From Caldisericia bacterium (GTDB lineage: Bacteria; Caldisericota; Caldisericia; B22-G15), in NCBI GenBank assembly GCA_026414995.1, contig JAOAHY010000007.1, forward strand, positions 1 through 47,640: a stretch of 47,640 nucleotides of DNA. The letters run 5' to 3'. Made by a program: the position numbers and the translations under genes. Of this stretch, positions 43,200-47,640 are shown piece after piece. The first letter of the stretch is position 1. Each line of letters begins with the position of its first letter. Below the pieces are notes generated by a model. That model saw only the letters and a list, made by a program, of their open reading frames with translations. It made no database searches and was not told the DNA's origin.

Positions 43200-44745
43200 C
43201 TATTCCACCTCTTATTCTTTCAAGTTCAAGTTTCAAATTTTTGTAATCTCTTAAATATAATACAGTAAAATATATAAATAATGTTACAACTATTACAATT
43301 CCAACTTGAACAAGTTGTCCATATTTTGAAACAGTGAAACCATTTCTGTCTAAATAGTTTGAGATTAAAAAAGACACTAAAGTTGCAATTAAAGAATAAA
43401 TTGAAATTTTTGAAAAATCTATTATAAAACTTTTTAAACTCAAAGTTTTTAATTTTTTAAATAAAATTCCATAAAGTAGAATAAATTGAATAACACTTGC
43501 TATAGATGCACCAAGAGGAATGCCAGAAAGTCCTATTATTCTTGAGTTTAAAAAATAAAGTGAAATTTGTATCACTATTGTTATTATGCTTATTATAACT
43601 GGAGTTATTGTATCTTTAAAAGAATAATAAACTCTAACAAGAAGAGAGGTCATGCCCCAAAAAGGAAGGCCTATTGAATAAAAAATCAGGAGATTAGAAA
43701 CTATTCTTGTTGCATTTTCTGTAAACATTCCTTGTTCAAAAAGAAGTCTTATTATAGGATACGAAAATAAAATTAAACCAACAGCAGATGGTATCATAAG
43801 GTAAAGAATAAATTTTATACCAAATTGAATTGTTTTTGATAATCTTTCAATCTCTTTTCTCGAAACAAGTTGTGATAATGTTGGAAAAATAATTAATGAA
43901 ACAACAAATGCAAAAATTCCAAGCGGAAGTTGTGATACTTTAAAAGCATAATCGAGAGAAGAAATTGCTCCTTCTCCAAAAAAAGAACCAATAGATTTCT
44001 CAAAAATTGGAGTAATATATCCAAAAGTAGAGTTTATTAAAATTGGAACTGCTAAAATTCCTATTTTTTTAACATATGGATTTTTTAAGTTAAATAAAAA
44101 TTTATATTTCCAACCCTTTTTAATTGCAAAAGGAACTTGAATTAAAAGTTGAAGAATTGCTCCAACCATAGATCCATATATAATTGCATAAGGACCATAA
44201 AATTTTGTAAAAAATATAAGAGAAAAAACTATTGAGATGTTATATAAAACTCCCCCTAAACCAGGAATAATAAATGATTCATATGTGTTATGAAGACCTC
44301 CAAAAAGAAAAGCCCATGCAAGAATAAGCATTTGAGGAATTAGGTATATAAACATTGAATTTGCAAGATTTTTCATTTCATTGCTTGAATGTGGTGCCAT
44401 TATATTAATAAAATTTTTTGAAAAAACAAAAAATATAAAAGATAAAATTATAAAAATAACACCTATAACATTAAATAAAATATTAAAAGTTTCCCACATA
44501 TCTTTTTCTTTTTTCTCAACTAAAAAATCTGTGAAAACTGGAATAAAAATTGCTGATAATAGACCTGCAACAAGAAGGTGTGAAATTGTTAAAGGAATAT
44601 ATGTTGATATTTTAATTGCATCAGATTGAAATGTTGCTCCAAAAAAATAAGCAATAACTTGTTCTCTTATAAAGCCTAATATCCTTGTAATTAGAGTGAT
44701 AAGAATCATTATGAAACTTATTGATATTAACCTTCTGCCTCTCAA
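43186..44745 (-). CDS. murJ: Lipid II flippase MurJ (MviN)
   Basis: 519 aa, about fourteen membrane helices. N-terminus RLISISFIMILITLITRILGFIREQVIAYFFGAT is the MurJ signature; central ALSTLDYAFKVSQLPLGIFAFVVSLIIFPTLSQ-like block is also typical. Flips lipid II, the peptidoglycan precursor, across the membrane, so the cell makes peptidoglycan. Start is TTG at 44745 with GGAGG ten bases upstream; no better start lies in frame. It heads an operon in which all seven genes overlap or touch. The promoter was not identified with confidence in the 131-base gap before it. Confidence 0.94.
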   Translation of the reverse strand: MRGRRLISISFIMILITLITRILGFIREQVIAYFFGATFQSDAIKISTYIPLTISHLLVAGLLSAIFIPVFTDFLVEKKEKDMWETFNILFNVIGVIFIILSFIFFVFSKNFINIMAPHSSNEMKNLANSMFIYLIPQMLILAWAFLFGGLHNTYESFIIPGLGGVLYNISIVFSLIFFTKFYGPYAIIYGSMVGAILQLLIQVPFAIKKGWKYKFLFNLKNPYVKKIGILAVPILINSTFGYITPIFEKSIGSFFGEGAISSLDYAFKVSQLPLGIFAFVVSLIIFPTLSQLVSRKEIERLSKTIQFGIKFILYLMIPSAVGLILFSYPIIRLLFEQGMFTENATRIVSNLLIFYSIGLPFWGMTSLLVRVYYSFKDTITPVIISIITIVIQISLYFLNSRIIGLSGIPLGASIASVIQFILLYGILFKKLKTLSLKSFIIDFSKISIYSLIATLVSFLISNYLDRNGFTVSKYGQLVQVGIVIVVTLFIYFTVLYLRDYKNLKLELERIRGGIDEKS

Positions 44746-44839
44746 TTGTGAAATTCCTCCAAAAGTTTGTTTAAATCAAAATAAATTAAATCTTTTTCTC
44801 TTTTCACCACTCATAAAATTTTATTCAATTTCCTCCCCT
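44746..44839. other. Intergenic region between murJ and the R-M gene
   Basis: Divergent gap. It holds the SD of murJ (GGAGG on the minus strand near 44760) and the R-M promoter at its right end. I see no RNA gene or hairpin. Confidence 0.5.
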
Positions 44840-44868
44840 TTGTCAAATAAATTTAATTATGGTATAAA
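44840..44868 (+). promoter_or_regulatory. Promoter of the restriction-modification gene (leaderless)
   Basis: TTGTCA (44840-44845), 17 bases, TATAAA (44863-44868). The ATG at 44877 is eight bases further on, with no Shine-Dalgarno, so transcription would start on or within two bases of the ATG. Confidence 0.62.
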
Positions 44869-44876
44869 ATAAATTA

Positions 44877-47640
44877 ATGAAAACAGGGGAAATTGAAAAA
44901 AAGATTTTTGATTATTTAAAAGAATTTCCTTATAAAATGGGATCAGATTGTTTAACTCAGTTTTTCACATCCATTTTAAATTTTAATTATACAAAAGAGG
45001 AAATTCCTAAAAACATTCTAAGAGAAGAAATAAAGAATAGAGTTAAAAATATTAATATTATTTCAAGTAAAAATGATTTTAATATTTTCTTTATTGAAGT
45101 TGAAAAATTAAATAATGCGATTGAAAGAGAAGTAATTGAAAAACTTTTTTCTTATGGTTATCCATTTGGGTTGTTTATCTTTTCAGATGAAAAAAAACCA
45201 AGAACACTACATTTTGTAAATGTAAAATATGAAGAAGAAAAAGAAGTAAAAAAGAAAATATTAAGAAGAATGGTAATAGGTGAAGGTGAAGGATTAAGAA
45301 CATATTCTGAAAGATTGGCAATTGTTGAGATAAAAGATGATACTATTCCAGGACTAGAAATTCAAAGACTTTTTGATGAAGCATTCAATGTTGAAAAAGT
45401 AACAGAAGAATTCTTTGAAAAATATAAAGAAATTCTTGAAGAAATCTCTATTTATTTAGGAAAATTTGGAATATCAGAAGATAATAGCAGATTTTTTGGA
45501 ATTCAATTATTAAATAGAATGATGTTTATCTATTTTATACAGAAAAAAGGTTGGTTATATTGGAAAATTGAAGATAAAGAAATAGATAAACCAGACAAAA
45601 AATATCTTTATAATTTTTATTTAAAATATAAAAATAATTGGAAAACAAAAGAGAGTAATTTTTATAGAGATTATCTATCAAATTTATTTTTCTATGCATT
45701 TAATCATAATTATGTTTATAAAAACACAAAATTACCAGATGAAGTAAAAATTTCATTTTCAATAATGCCTTATTTAAATGGTGGTTTATTTTCAAAAAAT
45801 AAATTTGATGAAATTGGTGAAATATTGATAAAAGATGAAATATTTGATGATATTTTTAATAATCTTCTCGAAAGATTCAATTTCACAATAAGAGAAGATT
45901 TGCCTTTTGATATTGATGTTGCAGTTGACCCTGAAATGCTTGGAAAAGTATATGAATCACTTGTCCATGGTGAAGAAATAAATGAAAGAAGAAAAGCAGG
46001 AATTTTTTATACTCCAAGAGTTGAAATTGATTATATGATTAAAATGTCTTTAGTTGAAAATTTAAACAGAAATCTCAATATTGATAAAAATAAACTAATA
46101 AAATTTATTTTTTCTGATGATAAATATTATGAACTAACAGAAAAAGAAAAGTATGAAATCAAAAATTATCTTGATAATATAAAAATTCTTGACCCAGCAG
46201 TTGGTTCTGGTTCATTTCTTGTTAGGGCAATGAATATTTTAGTTGAATTATTCATAAAGTTAGGTTATGAAACCAACTTATTCAATTTAAGAAAAAATAT
46301 TATGAAAAATTCTTTATATGGCGTTGATGTAATGGAATGGGCAGTAAGAGTTGCTGAATTGAGACTTTGGTTGAATTTACTTATTGATATTGATAAAGAT
46401 GAAATAGATATATATACGAATCCACTTTTACCAAATTTATCTTTTAACATAAGACAAGGTGATTCTCTTGTTCAAGAAATACTTGGTAAGAGTATATCTT
46501 TAAGAAATATAGATCTTCCAAAAATAAAAAATTTAACACAAGAAATTGCAAAAGAAAAAAGAAGATTTTTTGATGGAGAATCTGATAGAAAAGATATTAT
46601 TAAAAAATTAGAATATGATCTTATAAAGACGATTTATGATGAAAAAAAGAATAAATTAATAAAAGATAGAAATAATTTGGTAAATGAAAAAAATAAAAGT
46701 TGGGATCAATATAATTCAAAATTAAGTTATGTTGAAGAAAATGCTTTTGAAAAAAAGAAATTTGAAGAAGAAATTGAAAATATTAATAATTCAATTGAAA
46801 AAATAAATCTTGAAATTGAAAATCTTAACAAAGAATTTAGAGATTTATTAGAAAAAGAAAACAAAGAATTTTTCTTATGGGATATAGATTTTTCTGATGT
46901 TTTTGTTGAAAAAGGAGGTTTTGATATTATAATTGGAAATCCTCCTTATGTAAGACAAGAATTAATAGGACCTCCATTAGAAAAAAATCCAACAAGAGAG
47001 CAAAAAGATAACTATAAGAAAAAACTTCAAGAAATGGTGGAAAAATTATGGAAAATAAAAGTTGGTGGGAGATGTGATCTTTATGTTTATTTTTATTTTC
47101 TTTCACTCTCTCTTTTAAATAAAAATGGAACATTTTGCTTTATTAATTCAAATTCTTGGTTAGATGTTGATTTTGGAAAATATCTTCAAGAATTTTTGCT
47201 CAAAAATTTTGAAATGAAAAGAATAATAGATAATCAGGTCAAAAGAAGTTTTAAAGAAGCAGATATTAACACTGTTATAGTATTAATTAATAATACAAAT
47301 AAAATTAATTTAGATAATAAAGTTAAATTTATAATGTATAAAAAACCTTTTGAAGATGTAATATCAATAGACAATGAAATCTTTATAGAAGAGGTGAATG
47401 AATTAAAGAAAAACAGCAATTTAAGAGTTTTTCCAAAAACTCAAAAAGAACTTCTCCTTGAAGGCATTGAAGGTGATGAGCCAAAAGAAATTAAATTAAT
47501 TAGTGGAAAATATGAAGGTGGAAAATGGGGAGGTATTTACCTTAGAGCACCAGATATTTATTTCACTATCCTTGAAAAGGGGCTAAAATGTCAAAAATTA
47601 GCAAAATTGAAAAATTTTTGTATATTTTATGGTTATGTAC
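44877..47640 (+). CDS. Eco57I-like type IIG restriction-modification enzyme, 3' end cut by window
   Basis: The frame is open from the ATG at 44877 to the window edge (921 codons). Adenine-specific DNA methyltransferase motifs: DPAVGSGSF at 439-447 (SAM binding) and NPPY at 688-691 (catalytic), with MLGKVYESLV, RRKAGIFYTPR and YGVDVMEWAVRVAELRLWL around them. YLNGGLF near 300 is a block I associate with this COG1002-type group. The first 160 residues hold FFIEVEK (73-77), which could be the E-x-K of a PD-(D/E)xK nuclease; not proven. A coiled coil (about 540-660) divides the methylase core. The end (from about 850) is the start of the target-recognition region. Probably one polypeptide that both cuts and methylates; BREX-type PglX is the alternative. 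No partner gene is visible. Confidence 0.86.
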   Translation, partial: MKTGEIEKKIFDYLKEFPYKMGSDCLTQFFTSILNFNYTKEEIPKNILREEIKNRVKNINIISSKNDFNIFFIEVEKLNNAIEREVIEKLFSYGYPFGLFIFSDEKKPRTLHFVNVKYEEEKEVKKKILRRMVIGEGEGLRTYSERLAIVEIKDDTIPGLEIQRLFDEAFNVEKVTEEFFEKYKEILEEISIYLGKFGISEDNSRFFGIQLLNRMMFIYFIQKKGWLYWKIEDKEIDKPDKKYLYNFYLKYKNNWKTKESNFYRDYLSNLFFYAFNHNYVYKNTKLPDEVKISFSIMPYLNGGLFSKNKFDEIGEILIKDEIFDDIFNNLLERFNFTIREDLPFDIDVAVDPEMLGKVYESLVHGEEINERRKAGIFYTPRVEIDYMIKMSLVENLNRNLNIDKNKLIKFIFSDDKYYELTEKEKYEIKNYLDNIKILDPAVGSGSFLVRAMNILVELFIKLGYETNLFNLRKNIMKNSLYGVDVMEWAVRVAELRLWLNLLIDIDKDEIDIYTNPLLPNLSFNIRQGDSLVQEILGKSISLRNIDLPKIKNLTQEIAKEKRRFFDGESDRKDIIKKLEYDLIKTIYDEKKNKLIKDRNNLVNEKNKSWDQYNSKLSYVEENAFEKKKFEEEIENINNSIEKINLEIENLNKEFRDLLEKENKEFFLWDIDFSDVFVEKGGFDIIIGNPPYVRQELIGPPLEKNPTREQKDNYKKKLQEMVEKLWKIKVGGRCDLYVYFYFLSLSLLNKNGTFCFINSNSWLDVDFGKYLQEFLLKNFEMKRIIDNQVKRSFKEADINTVIVLINNTNKINLDNKVKFIMYKKPFEDVISIDNEIFIEEVNELKKNSNLRVFPKTQKELLLEGIEGDEPKEIKLISGKYEGGKWGGIYLRAPDIYFTILEKGLKCQKLAKLKNFCIFYGYV

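Noticed and set aside
46927-47419. Minus-strand frames opposite the R-M gene
   Set aside because: The plus frame is continuous and holds NPPY and other methylase blocks; the minus frames are shadows.
1-47640. tRNA, rRNA, CRISPR, insertion sequence or prophage
   Set aside because: I looked through the gaps between genes; none is long enough or has the needed motifs or repeat arrays.

Overview
This is a chromosomal window from a very AT-rich thermophilic bacterium. A full reverse gyrase points to growth at high temperature. The genes for LytR-CpsA-Psr, MurJ and SfsA, and the widespread GGAGG ribosome-binding sites, are bacterial. Several other genes are of a type more familiar from archaea or hyperthermophiles: a KaiC-like ATPase, a regulator that looks like the KaiC-partner family, a MHEW-type HypA, a MinD/Mrp-type substitute for HypB, and THEP1. 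I cannot fix the phylum. Low-GC thermophiles related to Caldisericota, Dictyoglomota or Thermotogota would fit. I saw no rRNA, tRNA, CRISPR array, insertion sequence or prophage.

Layout. 1-1804: end of a GAF-like/HD-GYP phosphodiesterase, then a KaiC-like ATPase. 1806-6131 (minus): an operon of TetR regulator, MMPL/RND exporter (frameshifted) and a secreted repeat protein, with a palindromic operator at the tetR start. 6194-7279 (minus): a flavodiiron/ODP-type metallo-beta-lactamase. 7372-15968 (plus): HTH regulator, reverse gyrase, YbhN-like membrane protein, endonuclease V, THEP1, a membrane protein, a nitroreductase and SfsA, tightly packed and partly overlapping. 16097-17555: a 50-aa small protein, a DUF2089 regulator and a DUF4097 protein. 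17552-19156 (minus): a membrane diguanylate cyclase, divergent from an S58/DmpA peptidase. 20142-23340 (minus): ZIP transporter, FeoB and a DtxR-FeoA regulator. 23416-33223 (plus): a complete [NiFe]-hydrogenase locus (hypF-C-D-E, hypA, a MinD-type ATPase, a NuoG/HoxU-like Fe-S subunit, small subunit, large subunit, maturation protease). 33273-33603: two small ORFs of doubtful reality. 33664-36024: phosphoketolase. 36056-36979: polysaccharide deacetylase. 36976-44745 (minus): a seven-gene surface-polysaccharide/cell-wall operon. 44877 to the end: an Eco57I-like restriction-modification enzyme cut by the window edge.

How the genes work together. The iron/zinc uptake cluster sits divergently beside the hydrogenase locus and could supply its metals. 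The hyp set lacks a GTPase HypB; a MinD/Mrp-type ATPase translationally coupled to an archaeal-style HypA takes its place. The hydrogenase has a NuoG/HoxU-like electron-transfer subunit but no NuoE/NuoF-type diaphorase here, so its electron partner is open. Phosphoketolase next door suggests sugar fermentation. HD-GYP and GGDEF enzymes imply c-di-GMP signalling. Reverse gyrase and endonuclease V form a heat and DNA-damage module.

Several genes have a TATAAT-like box only about 6-14 bases before the ATG and no Shine-Dalgarno, suggesting leaderless or near-leaderless mRNAs alongside SD-led ones.
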